Shown here piece after piece: positions 17,778 to 25,853 of a stretch of 64,000 bases of DNA. The stretch lies in the NCBI RefSeq assembly GCF_014640335.1, contig NZ_BMGT01000001.1, positions 1,116,001-1,180,000 on the forward strand. The letters run 5' to 3'. The notes beneath the pieces were generated by a model. It was not told the DNA's origin. It saw only the letters and a program-made list of their open reading frames with translations, and ran no database searches. The stretch is from Edaphobacter dinghuensis (GTDB taxonomy: Bacteria; Acidobacteriota; Terriglobia; Terriglobales; Acidobacteriaceae). Numbering within the stretch: the stretch's first letter is position 1; every line of letters begins with the position of its first letter. A program made the translations under genes and the position numbers.

Positions 17778-18998
17778 CTAGACAGAGGGAGTTTTGTGAA
17801 CCTGATCTGTGAACCGGTTTTTGAGTTTTAGAAAGGGCTGTTCGAGGAGTTTGTAGCTGGCGGCCGAGATTGCGATAGAGCAGAGGAAGGCGCTGATGGT
17901 GGTGACGGCAAAGGCGTGGGCAGGAAAGAAGCGGTTGCCGAACCAGCTGTAGAAGTCGTGAAAGAGATCGTGGTAGACGTAAAAGCCGTAACTGACGATG
18001 CCGAGGCTGCGAAGTGGGCGCAGGCTGAGCACGCGACCGAGCGTGCTTCCGGGGTGAATGCATTCCAGAATAAGGGCGGCGGCAAAGAGATCGATCCAGG
18101 TAAAGCCGATGATGCCGACCCAGTTCGTAGCGGAGCCGTAGAACGGCAGGTGCATGATGTCCATCGCAATGAAATAGGTGAAGGCGAAGAGAAATGCGAC
18201 GGCAACCAGCAGCCATCGCCGCCATTGGCGCAGCCATGCCTGTTCGGGGCCTCTCAGGCAAAGGGCGATCAGACCGCCGATGAGCAATGCATCGAGGCGC
18301 GTGGGCAGGCTGCGGTAGAAGAGCTCCATCCTCAGCATCTGGGGAGAGACGAGGACGGAGAGAAGCCAGCGAAACAACGGCATCAGGATGATGACACCGA
18401 GGCAGATTTTGATGAGCGCCTCTCGCTTTCGCACGGTGTATACGATAAAGGGCCATAGGAGGTAGAACTGCTCTTCGACGCAGAGCGACCAGAAGTGGCC
18501 GATGTAGAGATTCATCGGGCTTTTGAACCATCCCTGAACGAGAGGGCCGAAGGTGATTCGCACAAAACGATAAGGATCGCCGGGTTGATGGAGGAACAGG
18601 AAGCGGGCGTAGTTGCCGACGTAGGCAGGCCAGAGCGCCCATCTCCAGTTCCATTGCCATTGCGCGATGGGCGTTGCGAGGAGGATGGCGAGCCACAGCG
18701 TGTAGTAAAGCGGAAAGATGCGGAGGGTACGGCGGATGTAGAAATCGCGGTAGCGGTGTGGCTTTTGCCGACTGTCGTAGAGGATGCCGGTGATGAGGAA
18801 GCCTGAGAGAACGAAGAAGATATCGACTCCGGCCCATCCCCAGCCGAAAATTGCCGATTTACTCGATAAATAGTGCTGACTGAAGACCATTATGACCGCA
18901 ACGGCGCGGAGCCCATCCAAAGCGATGTAGTAACGCGATGCCGCGCCGGTGTGTCTTGGAGAAGATGGGAGGGGTTCTGGCGGAAGTGGTTCAGGCAT
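17778..18998 (-). CDS. Acyltransferase-3 (OafA/YrhL-like) membrane protein
   Basis: A 406-residue multi-pass membrane protein. The N-terminal ALDGLRAVAVIMVFSQHY contains the R-x10-H motif of the AT3 family, followed by FFVLSGFLITGIL and about ten hydrophobic helices. Members O-acylate exopolysaccharides, lipopolysaccharide or peptidoglycan; the substrate here is unknown. The ATG at 18998 (MPEPLPPEP) is preferred because the longer frame adds an unlikely N-terminus. There is no SGNH domain at the C-terminus. Confidence 0.88.
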   Translation of the reverse strand: MPEPLPPEPLPSSPRHTGAASRYYIALDGLRAVAVIMVFSQHYLSSKSAIFGWGWAGVDIFFVLSGFLITGILYDSRQKPHRYRDFYIRRTLRIFPLYYTLWLAILLATPIAQWQWNWRWALWPAYVGNYARFLFLHQPGDPYRFVRITFGPLVQGWFKSPMNLYIGHFWSLCVEEQFYLLWPFIVYTVRKREALIKICLGVIILMPLFRWLLSVLVSPQMLRMELFYRSLPTRLDALLIGGLIALCLRGPEQAWLRQWRRWLLVAVAFLFAFTYFIAMDIMHLPFYGSATNWVGIIGFTWIDLFAAALILECIHPGSTLGRVLSLRPLRSLGIVSYGFYVYHDLFHDFYSWFGNRFFPAHAFAVTTISAFLCSIAISAASYKLLEQPFLKLKNRFTDQVHKTPSV

Positions 18999-19080
18999 AG
19001 ATAGTATGCGAGGACATTCCCACCATACGCTTAAATTGTGGCGCATCCGGGTAGAGAATATGCAACCACAAGAATAAGAG

Positions 19081-19142
19081 CGAAATACGGGGATCTCTCC
19101 ACTGCGGCGGCAAAGAACGCCGCCTCCGGTCGAGATGACGTT
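19081..19142 (-). repeat. Dispersed intergenic repeat, unit 5 (hairpin subtype)
   Basis: On the minus strand it reads ACGTCATCTCGACCGGAG, a GGCGGC-GTTCTTT-GCCGCC hairpin core, then TGGAGAGATCCCCGTATTTCG. It sits between two divergent genes (acyltransferase and purA), so it cannot be simply a transcription terminator here. Confidence 0.88.
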
Positions 19143-19291
19143 GCTTTCGAGTTTGGATTTGTTGAGTTTTTAGACAGGTTATGAGGATGGAGGGTGGGTT
19201 GGCGTGGGACACGGTATGATAGAAGGGAAGCGCTGCTTTTTGCGATGTGCTTCTTTCCGGCCAAACCAATCCTTTGGAGAATAGAGTTCTC

Positions 19292-20602
19292 GTGAGTCAA
19301 CGCAAAACAGCGGTTATTTTGGGTGCCCAGTGGGGCGATGAAGGCAAAGGCAAGATCGTCGATGTGCTGTCGGAGAAGTTCTCCGTCGTGGCACGGTATG
19401 CGGGCGGCCATAATGCCGGGCACACGGTCATCATCAAGGGCAAGAAGTTTGTGCTGCAACTGATTCCCTGCGGCGTATTGCGGCCGGAGTGCAAGGGCGT
19501 GATCGGCAACGGCGTCGTTTTTGACCCGATGGCGTTTTTGAGCGAAGTGAAGAAGCTGAAGGACGCTGGCCTGAAGGTCGACGGCCAGCTCTTTGTCTCG
19601 AACCGGGCTCAGGTGATTCTGCCCTACCACCGCATGATCGAGTTGGCGGCCGAGACGGCTCCGGGGCGGACGAAGATTGGGACGACGCGGCGCGGCATTG
19701 GGCCGGCGTATGAGGACAAGGTTCATCGCAACGGGCTGCGGGTGGTCGATCTGCTGAACCCGGCGCTGCTGCGGACGCACATCAAGAACGCCTGCGACGA
19801 GAAGAACACCATTGCGCATGCGCTGTTTGGGACGGAGCCGCTGGACCCCAAGGGGATGTATGAGGAGTATTCGCGGCTGGCCGAGCAAGTGGCACCGTTT
19901 GTGACGGATACTGCGGTGCTATTGAACGAGGCGATCAAGAACGGCGAGAAGGTGATGTTCGAGGGAGCGCAGGGTGCGCTGCTCGATATCGACCATGGAA
20001 CGTATCCGTTTGTTACGTCGTCGTCGGCTACGTCCGGCGGGGCGGTGACGGGTACGGGAGTTGGGCCGACGCTGATCGGGACTGTGATCGGCGTGACCAA
20101 GGCTTATGTGACTCGCGTAGGCGAGGGGCCGTTCCCGACGGAGATACATGACAGCTCTGCTGACCTGCTGCGTGCTCGCGGACAGGAGTATGGCGCGGTG
20201 ACGGGCCGTCCGCGGCGCTGCGGCTGGCTGGACCTGCCGTTGCTGCGGTACAGCAACATGATTAATGGCACGGAGTGGCTGGTCGTCACCAAGATGGACG
20301 TGATGGACGAGTGCGACGAGATTCCTGTGTGCACGGGCTACAAGATCGACGGTAAGCTGACGGACGTGATTCCGGCAGACATGCGCGGTTTTGAGGCGAT
20401 TGAGCCGGTGTACACCAAGCTGAAGGGCTGGAAGTCTTCGACCGAGGGAATTACGGAGTTCGACAAACTGCCGCAACTGGCGCAGGATTATCTGCACTTT
20501 ATCGAGAAGGAGTCGGGTGCGAAGATCGGCATGGTTTCGACCGGGCCGGACCGCGACCAGACGATCACGATTGCAGGGTTTGAAGAAGCGCTGAATTCTT
20601 AG
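19292..20602 (+). CDS. purA: Adenylosuccinate synthetase
   Basis: A 436-residue enzyme that makes adenylosuccinate from IMP, aspartate and GTP in AMP synthesis. The N-terminal P-loop-like motif is GAQWGDEGKGK; the catalytic His lies in YAGGHNAGHTV; other blocks are GTTRRGIGPAY, FEGAQGALLDIDHGTYPFVT and VTGRPRRCGW. The start chosen is GTG (VSQRKTAVILG), with a GGAGA site about 12 bases upstream. Longer frames exist but lack conservation. Confidence 0.96.
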   Translation: MSQRKTAVILGAQWGDEGKGKIVDVLSEKFSVVARYAGGHNAGHTVIIKGKKFVLQLIPCGVLRPECKGVIGNGVVFDPMAFLSEVKKLKDAGLKVDGQLFVSNRAQVILPYHRMIELAAETAPGRTKIGTTRRGIGPAYEDKVHRNGLRVVDLLNPALLRTHIKNACDEKNTIAHALFGTEPLDPKGMYEEYSRLAEQVAPFVTDTAVLLNEAIKNGEKVMFEGAQGALLDIDHGTYPFVTSSSATSGGAVTGTGVGPTLIGTVIGVTKAYVTRVGEGPFPTEIHDSSADLLRARGQEYGAVTGRPRRCGWLDLPLLRYSNMINGTEWLVVTKMDVMDECDEIPVCTGYKIDGKLTDVIPADMRGFEAIEPVYTKLKGWKSSTEGITEFDKLPQLAQDYLHFIEKESGAKIGMVSTGPDRDQTITIAGFEEALNS

Positions 20603-20611
20603 GAGCCAGGT

Positions 20612-20899
20612 ATGTTGAGCTTTACGGTACGAATGACGTTTGCGCATGACGATCATGCGGAGATTACCGAGATGCTGCGGCATCTGACGGTGGCTTCGCG
20701 GCAGGAGCCGGGATGCGTCAGCTATATCGCGCATTTTCTTGAGGGCGATCTGGGCACGGTGCTGATCTATGAGCAGTATGCGGACGAAGCTGCGCTTGAG
20801 CACCACCGGACGACGCCGCACTTTCACCAATATGCGATTGGCGGACTCTACCAGAGGATGCGCGAGCGGCAGGTGGAGAACCTTACGGCTGTCTGCTGA
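20612..20899 (+). CDS. ABM-domain (antibiotic biosynthesis monooxygenase-like) protein
   Basis: A 95-residue small protein with the dimeric alpha/beta barrel ABM signature: SRQEPGCVSYIAHF, VLIYEQYADEAALEHH and TPHFHQY. Members are quinol monooxygenases or LsrG-like isomerases; the substrate is unknown. An AGGAG site precedes the ATG. The gap after purA is only 9 bp, so it is probably co-transcribed, and a terminator follows. Confidence 0.88.
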   Translation: MLSFTVRMTFAHDDHAEITEMLRHLTVASRQEPGCVSYIAHFLEGDLGTVLIYEQYADEAALEHHRTTPHFHQYAIGGLYQRMRERQVENLTAVC

Positions 20900-20931
20900 G
20901 CTGCCGGCAACCTCTAACTGAAAGGCATGAG

Positions 20932-20957
20932 TGCTCCCCTGAGGGGGAGCATTTTTG
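20932..20957 (+). terminator. Rho-independent terminator after purA-ABM
   Basis: An 8-bp perfect stem TGCTCCCC/GGGGAGCA with a TGAG loop, followed by TTTTTG. Confidence 0.85.
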
Positions 20958-21022
20958 TTGCCGGAAGCTTGTGCTGCGGGGTGAAGTTGCGAGGCTATAA
21001 TCAGGTCTCGTTGAAATCTCTC

Positions 21023-22165
21023 ATGATCTCTCTTACTAGATTTCGTACTCCCATGTGCGGTCTGTTCCTTGTGCCGTTCCTGTTACTTTCTCCTTCGGCT
21101 CAAGGGCAGCAACCCAATGCGCAGGCCATGCAATTGATGCAGCAGGGAGCAGCCGCTATGCGGCAGGGGAATGCTGCTGCGGCAGAGCGGTACTTCTCGC
21201 AGGCGACGGTCGCAGCGCCCGGGTTTGCCGAGGGGTTTCTAGACTTGGGACTGATCCAACTGCGCGAGGGCAAGCCGGATGCCGCCGAGGTCTCGCTGGC
21301 AAAGGCGATTGCGCTGAACCCGGAGCTACAGGGCGCGCATATGTTTCTGGGCATCGCGAAGTATCAGATGCGCGAGGTGGACGAAGCGGCGACAAATCTG
21401 AGGGAGGAGATTCGTCTTCAGCCGCAGAGCGTAGAGGCGCTGACGTGGCTGGGCATCGTAGAGCTGGGCGTAGGAGACGCGGACAAGGCGGCTCCGCCGC
21501 TCGATCAGGCTGTGGAGCTATCGCCAAAAGATCCGAACCTGCTCTACCTGCGGGCGCGGGCGCACAGCCTGATCGCGCAGGAGTCGTACCAGGCTTTGTA
21601 CCAGCTCGATCCCGATTCATGGCGCGTTCATAAGGCGCTGGGAGAGAGCTATTCGGCGCTGCGGCAGCCGGAGAAGGCGGTCGAGGAGTTCGAGAAGGCG
21701 GTGGCAAAGGAGCCGACGAATGCGGATCTCTATGAGTCGCTGGGGGATGAGTATCAGAAGCTGAGCCGCTTCGACGATGCGACCAAGGCGTACCAGCAGG
21801 AGGCGAAGCTCGATCCGCACAACGGAATCGCTCTTTATAACCTGGGCAAGATCGACGTGGAGCGTGGCGACCCGGAGGCGGGTATTGCGCTGCTGCGGCA
21901 GGCGATTGAGGCACATGCGAGTCCGGCGCCGAGCTACTTTTATTTGGGGCTGGGGCTGTCGAAGGTGGGCAAGAACGAGGAGTCGGCGAAGTGGCTGGAG
22001 AGATCGATGCAGAGCGATCCCTCGGACTTCATCAAACAGAGCGGCTACTACGAGTTGTCGAGGGTGTACCAGAAGCTGGGGCGAAGAGAAGACTCGCTGC
22101 ACGCGCTCGATGAGTTGAAGAAGTTGAAGGACAAGCAGGCCGCTGCCGTAGGACAACACTCGTAG
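21023..22165 (+). CDS. Exported tetratricopeptide-repeat protein
   Basis: A 380-residue protein with a signal peptide (about 1-29, ending AQG before QQP) and about nine TPR units across the rest (for example AERYFSQATVAAPGFAEGFLDLG and VEEFEKAVAKEPTNADLYESLG split over helices). It is likely a periplasmic scaffold; partners are unknown. The ATG at 21023 is preferred because upstream frame residues overlap the purA terminator. A second ATG at 21053 would still leave a usable signal peptide. Confidence 0.8.
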   Translation: MISLTRFRTPMCGLFLVPFLLLSPSAQGQQPNAQAMQLMQQGAAAMRQGNAAAAERYFSQATVAAPGFAEGFLDLGLIQLREGKPDAAEVSLAKAIALNPELQGAHMFLGIAKYQMREVDEAATNLREEIRLQPQSVEALTWLGIVELGVGDADKAAPPLDQAVELSPKDPNLLYLRARAHSLIAQESYQALYQLDPDSWRVHKALGESYSALRQPEKAVEEFEKAVAKEPTNADLYESLGDEYQKLSRFDDATKAYQQEAKLDPHNGIALYNLGKIDVERGDPEAGIALLRQAIEAHASPAPSYFYLGLGLSKVGKNEESAKWLERSMQSDPSDFIKQSGYYELSRVYQKLGRREDSLHALDELKKLKDKQAAAVGQHS

Positions 22166-22323
22166 TCTTTATGTTCGTCGCGGTGGTTCGATCTGCCGAT
22201 GTGGGGTGCGTCTTTTCCCTGACAAAAACGGCATGGAGAAACCTCTCGGAGCTTCGCAGGAGTCTAACCTCTATAGCGCCCGGTTACTTTCAGCGTGCGC
22301 CTTGAAGCTTGTGGGGGACGAGC

Positions 22324-22998
22324 ATGAATTCCAAGGAATTCTGGGCATCTCAAGGATGTAACGAAAGTTATTTTGACTCTTGGCGTGAAGCGGTCTACCA
22401 TCCGGTACGCATTATGACGTTACATGGTCAACCAATTCGTCTTCGTCGTGGTCTGATCGCGGCGCTCGCAGCGTTCGCGGTGATCTCCGTCGGGGTAGCG
22501 GGGCAACGGGCGTTTGCAGATCCAGCGGTGCACGTGAAGAAGCACAGCCTGAAGGAGCAGGTGGAGGCCCTGGAGGAGCAGTGGCGGGTGGCGCAGCTTG
22601 CGGGTGATACCGGGACGATGGGCAAGATGTTGTCGGACGACTATGTGGGCATCTCGATGACGGGAGAGGTGGATACCAAGGCGCAGCAGCTACGCCGGGT
22701 GACGGATCGGCGGATGGTGCTGACCAAGATCGAGTTGAGTGACATGAAGGTAAAGCTGGTGGGGGCGGTCGCGATTGTGACCTCGCAGGCGCAGGTCGAG
22801 GGTACGAATGATGGGATCTCGGTGCAGGGAACGTATCGCTACACCAGGATTTATCGGCATCTGCCGACGGGGCAGTGGAGGATCACGAGCTTCGAGGCTA
22901 CGCGCGAGCACCATCACCGGCACGATGGACAGACCGCCGATTCGCAGGTTCCTCCAGTGGCCCCTGGCGAGCCTCAGCCTGCGACGGAATCGAAATAA
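22324..22998 (+). CDS. Exported NTF2-like (SnoaL/DUF4440) protein
   Basis: A 224-residue protein. A hydrophobic segment (about 45-62, ending AFA before DPA) is the probable secretion signal, unusually far from the chosen start; an in-frame ATG at 22414 would give a normal signal peptide. The domain that follows (about 75-190) has the NTF2-like pattern VEALEEQWRVAQLAGD, SDDYVGISMTG and RYTRIYRHLPTGQWRI, as in DUF4440/SnoaL-like proteins. The tail is His/Pro-rich. Function is unknown. Confidence 0.7.
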   Translation: MNSKEFWASQGCNESYFDSWREAVYHPVRIMTLHGQPIRLRRGLIAALAAFAVISVGVAGQRAFADPAVHVKKHSLKEQVEALEEQWRVAQLAGDTGTMGKMLSDDYVGISMTGEVDTKAQQLRRVTDRRMVLTKIELSDMKVKLVGAVAIVTSQAQVEGTNDGISVQGTYRYTRIYRHLPTGQWRITSFEATREHHHRHDGQTADSQVPPVAPGEPQPATESK

Positions 22999-23060
22999 AA
23001 AAGGATTGCAAGCAGAGAGTTTTAGATTTCAAGCACCGTAGATGCTCTGCGACATAAGAA

Positions 23061-23085
23061 GGCCCTGCCGTTGGCAGGGCCGTTT
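23061..23085. terminator. Hairpin terminator between convergent genes
   Basis: GGCCCTGCC-GTT-GGCAGGGCC forms a perfect 9-bp stem followed by GTTTC. It is placed to serve the plus-strand NTF2-like gene and possibly the minus-strand small gene facing it. The T-tract is short. Confidence 0.6.
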
Positions 23086-23110
23086 CACTCTAAATTGAAG
23101 GAGTTATCGC

Positions 23111-23422
23111 TCAGGCTATCTTCGAGTCGATGACCAGAACTGTCTCGGAGTGTGCCTGGATGCGGGTAAGAGAACCGGGAAGATTGAGCGCAAGAAGGCG
23201 ACGGTAGAGAGAACGGGTACACCCTGTGAGGCGCGCATCTTCCGCTTCGTGGGGAAAGAGCGCGAGGTATTGTTGTGCAGATTTTATGGACTTACGTTTT
23301 TGGCCGTTGATGTTGATATTGACGAGGTAGGGACGGGGCTGAGGGGTAAAACTTCCGCGATGCTGATTGGGGATCGGGGAGTCCGCCCTCAAGGAGGCAG
23401 GGGAGGAATGAAGGATGGACAT
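23111..23422 (-). CDS. Small hypothetical protein
   Basis: A 103-residue frame starting ATG at 23422 with GAGG 5-6 bases upstream. Its second half (YLVNININGQKRKSIKSAQQ, then LFPHEAEDARLT and SETVLVIDSKIA) reads like a real folded protein rather than a shadow frame. It lies between a hairpin terminator and the HIT gene on the same strand, with no competing gene. No family recognised, and coding status is uncertain. Confidence 0.4.
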   Translation of the reverse strand: MSILHSSPASLRADSPIPNQHRGSFTPQPRPYLVNININGQKRKSIKSAQQYLALFPHEAEDARLTGCTRSLYRRLLALNLPGSLTRIQAHSETVLVIDSKIA

Positions 23423-23472
23423 TGTGCCCTCGAATGGCGAAGGTTTTCGCCGTCGTATAAGGCATAGGATGA

Positions 23473-24087
23473 TTACTTCGGTGCGGAAGTTGCACTCGAT
23501 GGAGCGGCGCTCGATGAACTTGTGGAGAAGGCCTCGCGTAGCTTTGTCCAGGTGACGTCGAGGGTCTCGGGGAGGACGCGGGTCTCGGCGGTGACGGTCA
23601 TGAAGTTGGTGTCGCCTCTCCATCGCGGCAGGGCGTGGAGATGGATATGGTTGGCTACGCCTGCGCCGGCGGATTCGCCGAGATTCATGCCGAGGTTGAG
23701 ACCGTCGGGGTGGTAGACGTGGCGAAGGCTACGCTCGATGCGTTGCGCGGTGAGGATCATCTCCTGCGCGGGCTCGGGGGGAAGGGCGGCGAGCGAGTCG
23801 ACGTGCAGGTAGGGCAGGATGAGGACGTGGCCAGTGGCGTAGGGGTAGGCGTTGAGGCAGACAAAGCAGTTAGGCCCGCGATGGAGGATGTGCGCGGCTT
23901 GCTCGGCCTTCTCCTGCGGCATGCCGTGGGCGATGGCGTAGTCGGTGGCGGCGATCATGTTGCAGAAGACGCAGTGCTTGTCTTCGGAGGCAGGCCAGCC
24001 GGAGAGCGCAGGGGGGACGCCGGTGCGGGCCTGCTCGTCGGCCCGGGTGATGTAGTTGTAGCGCCAAGGGGTCCAGAGACGATCCAT
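23473..24087 (-). CDS. HIT-family nucleotide hydrolase/phosphorylase
   Basis: A 204-residue protein with the histidine triad HIHLHALPRW and a zinc-type CVFCN pair near the N-terminus. The N-terminal MDRLWTPWRYNYI is typical of the Ap4A-phosphorylase-like HIT branch. It probably cleaves dinucleoside polyphosphates or related nucleotides. The C-terminus ends in a Ser/Ala-rich tail. Confidence 0.9.
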   Translation of the reverse strand: MDRLWTPWRYNYITRADEQARTGVPPALSGWPASEDKHCVFCNMIAATDYAIAHGMPQEKAEQAAHILHRGPNCFVCLNAYPYATGHVLILPYLHVDSLAALPPEPAQEMILTAQRIERSLRHVYHPDGLNLGMNLGESAGAGVANHIHLHALPRWRGDTNFMTVTAETRVLPETLDVTWTKLREAFSTSSSSAAPSSATSAPK

Positions 24088-24204
24088 AGAAGCGAGTATA
24101 AGGTGAAATTTCTGAGAATTTTATGAAGACCGCTGCCGAAGAGCGAGGGGCGTCGGTGGCGGCGTTGTCGTGGCGTTCATGAGCCTTGTGGCAGAATCCG
24201 ACTC

Positions 24205-24729
24205 ATGGGAGTTCAACTCTGCGACTTTGATATGAATGCATTGCAGGCTGCGCTCGAGGAGCAGCGTTGTGCGCGCGAACTGACCTGGGTTGCGCTGACG
24301 GGGGAGATCAACGAGCCGTTCCGGGGCACGCCCTCGATCCCGATCAGCGTCACGACGCTTCGTAGCATGCACGCCAAGCGGTCGGTCACCAGCGCGGTAG
24401 TGCTTCAGGTTTTGCGGTGGCTTGGGCGTACGCCGGAGAGCTTCTGCACAGGTCGGCAATCCGCGCCGTTATTGGGCGAAACGCTGCCTAAAGGTGGTCC
24501 TTGCCGCATCCTCCGCTTCGATACGGCGGCCATGCATGCGGCGCTCAACGCGGAGCGCGGCAGGCGGGGAATGACGTGGAAACAGGTTGCGAAGGAGATG
24601 CCGGGTTTTACGGAGAAGATGTTGACGAACCTTGCGACTGGCCCGCTGATCGGCTTTCCGCGGGTGATGATGATTCCGCAGTGGCTGGGTCTTCCGGCAG
24701 CGAATTTCGTGCGCGAGCGCAGTCGCTGA
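24205..24729 (+). CDS. Hypothetical protein with duplicated helix-turn-helix-like domain
   Basis: A 174-residue protein made of two related halves. Half 1 has FDMNALQAALEEQRCARELTW and later VLRWLGRTPESFC. Half 2 has FDTAAMHAALNAERGRRGMTW and later IPQWLGLPAANFV (both split here for display). Each half looks like an XRE-type helix-turn-helix fold, so DNA binding is plausible but not shown. I do not recognise a named family. No ribosome site is obvious before the ATG. Confidence 0.65.
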   Translation: MGVQLCDFDMNALQAALEEQRCARELTWVALTGEINEPFRGTPSIPISVTTLRSMHAKRSVTSAVVLQVLRWLGRTPESFCTGRQSAPLLGETLPKGGPCRILRFDTAAMHAALNAERGRRGMTWKQVAKEMPGFTEKMLTNLATGPLIGFPRVMMIPQWLGLPAANFVRERSR

Positions 24730-24789
24730 TACGCTGCAAGAATTCCGTTTTGCGAGCCACAATAATAATCAGAAAATATAGGCTTCACG

Positions 24790-25557
24790 ATGGCCGAGAA
24801 AACCCTGAAATTTTACGAAGCACTCGCTGACCATTACCACCTTATCTTCGAGGATTGGGATAGTGCCATTGAACGTCAGTCCAGGATTTTAGGTGGTCTT
24901 TTGGCATCTCAAACCTCTGTATATCCTTTAAAGATTTTGGATTGCGCGTGCGGGATTGGAACTCAGGCAATCGGGTTTGCGGCGATGGGTCATCACGTCG
25001 TCGCATCGGACCTGAGCCCGAGTGAAGTCAAACGAGCACAACAGGAGGCTCTCTGTCGCTCTCTGAATCTCTCGTTCTACGTTTCAGACATGACGTCGCT
25101 CCGAGAGATTGCCGAGAGCGAATTTGATGTTGTAGTAGCTATGGACAATGCCTTGCCACACTTGAATGCCGCTCAACTTGGACAAGCAACGCGAGCGATA
25201 GTCTCAAAGCTCAAACCAAAGGGGTTGTTCCTCGCAAGTATTCGCGACTACGACAAACTCATCCTCCAAAAACCGACGATTCAAGAACCGACGTTTTATG
25301 GCACGCATGAGAATCGGCGCATTGTCCATCAGGTATGGGATTGGATCGACGACACCAGATATGTCGTACACCTGTACATTACGGCCAAATCAGACGAGGA
25401 ATGGAAGACACATCATTTCGTTTCGGAATATCGATGTATGCTGCGGAATGAGCTTTCAGATGTTCTGAGGACTGCTGGCTTCGGAGAGATTGATTGGCTT
25501 ATGCCGTCTGAAAGTGGCTTTTACCAACCTCTGGTTCTGGCGCGACTGTCAGGCTAG
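24790..25557 (+). CDS. Class I SAM-dependent methyltransferase
   Basis: A 255-residue methyltransferase with motif I LDCACGIGTQAIGFA, an acidic residue in VVASDLSPSEV and VVVAMDNALPHL as motif II/IV. The substrate is unknown; it resembles small-molecule methyltransferases such as glycine/sarcosine methyltransferase-like proteins. By eye its base composition is more A/T-rich than its neighbours, and its codon use differs (many AAA and TTT), suggesting recent acquisition. AGG lies before the ATG. Confidence 0.82.
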   Translation: MAEKTLKFYEALADHYHLIFEDWDSAIERQSRILGGLLASQTSVYPLKILDCACGIGTQAIGFAAMGHHVVASDLSPSEVKRAQQEALCRSLNLSFYVSDMTSLREIAESEFDVVVAMDNALPHLNAAQLGQATRAIVSKLKPKGLFLASIRDYDKLILQKPTIQEPTFYGTHENRRIVHQVWDWIDDTRYVVHLYITAKSDEEWKTHHFVSEYRCMLRNELSDVLRTAGFGEIDWLMPSESGFYQPLVLARLSG

Positions 25558-25853
25558 AGGGTGTTTGTTAGGTTACGTCTTCGTAAATTTGCTCAAAAGT
25601 ATCCAAATTGGCTGACTCTAAGAGCGTAGTTGGTTGACGTATAGAACCCAAAGTTCTATGCTTTTAGGTGAGCCACTGCGTGTGGGACCCAAGTGCAGCA
25701 GCTCCTCTGCTAGATGTAGTTCATTCCTGCCTGCCGAAGCTGTTACGGGGGATTCAGAATCAACCAGCGTCCCCTATTGGATTGCTGATTGCTCCCCGGA
25801 CAAGCGCCGCCCGCGATGGAATGGAACCTTGGGTTCCGGAGTCCGCATTCATC

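Noticed and set aside
20927..21022. N-terminal extension of the TPR protein at 21 kb
   Set aside because: It would start inside the purA-ABM terminator, and the downstream ATG gives a normal signal peptide.
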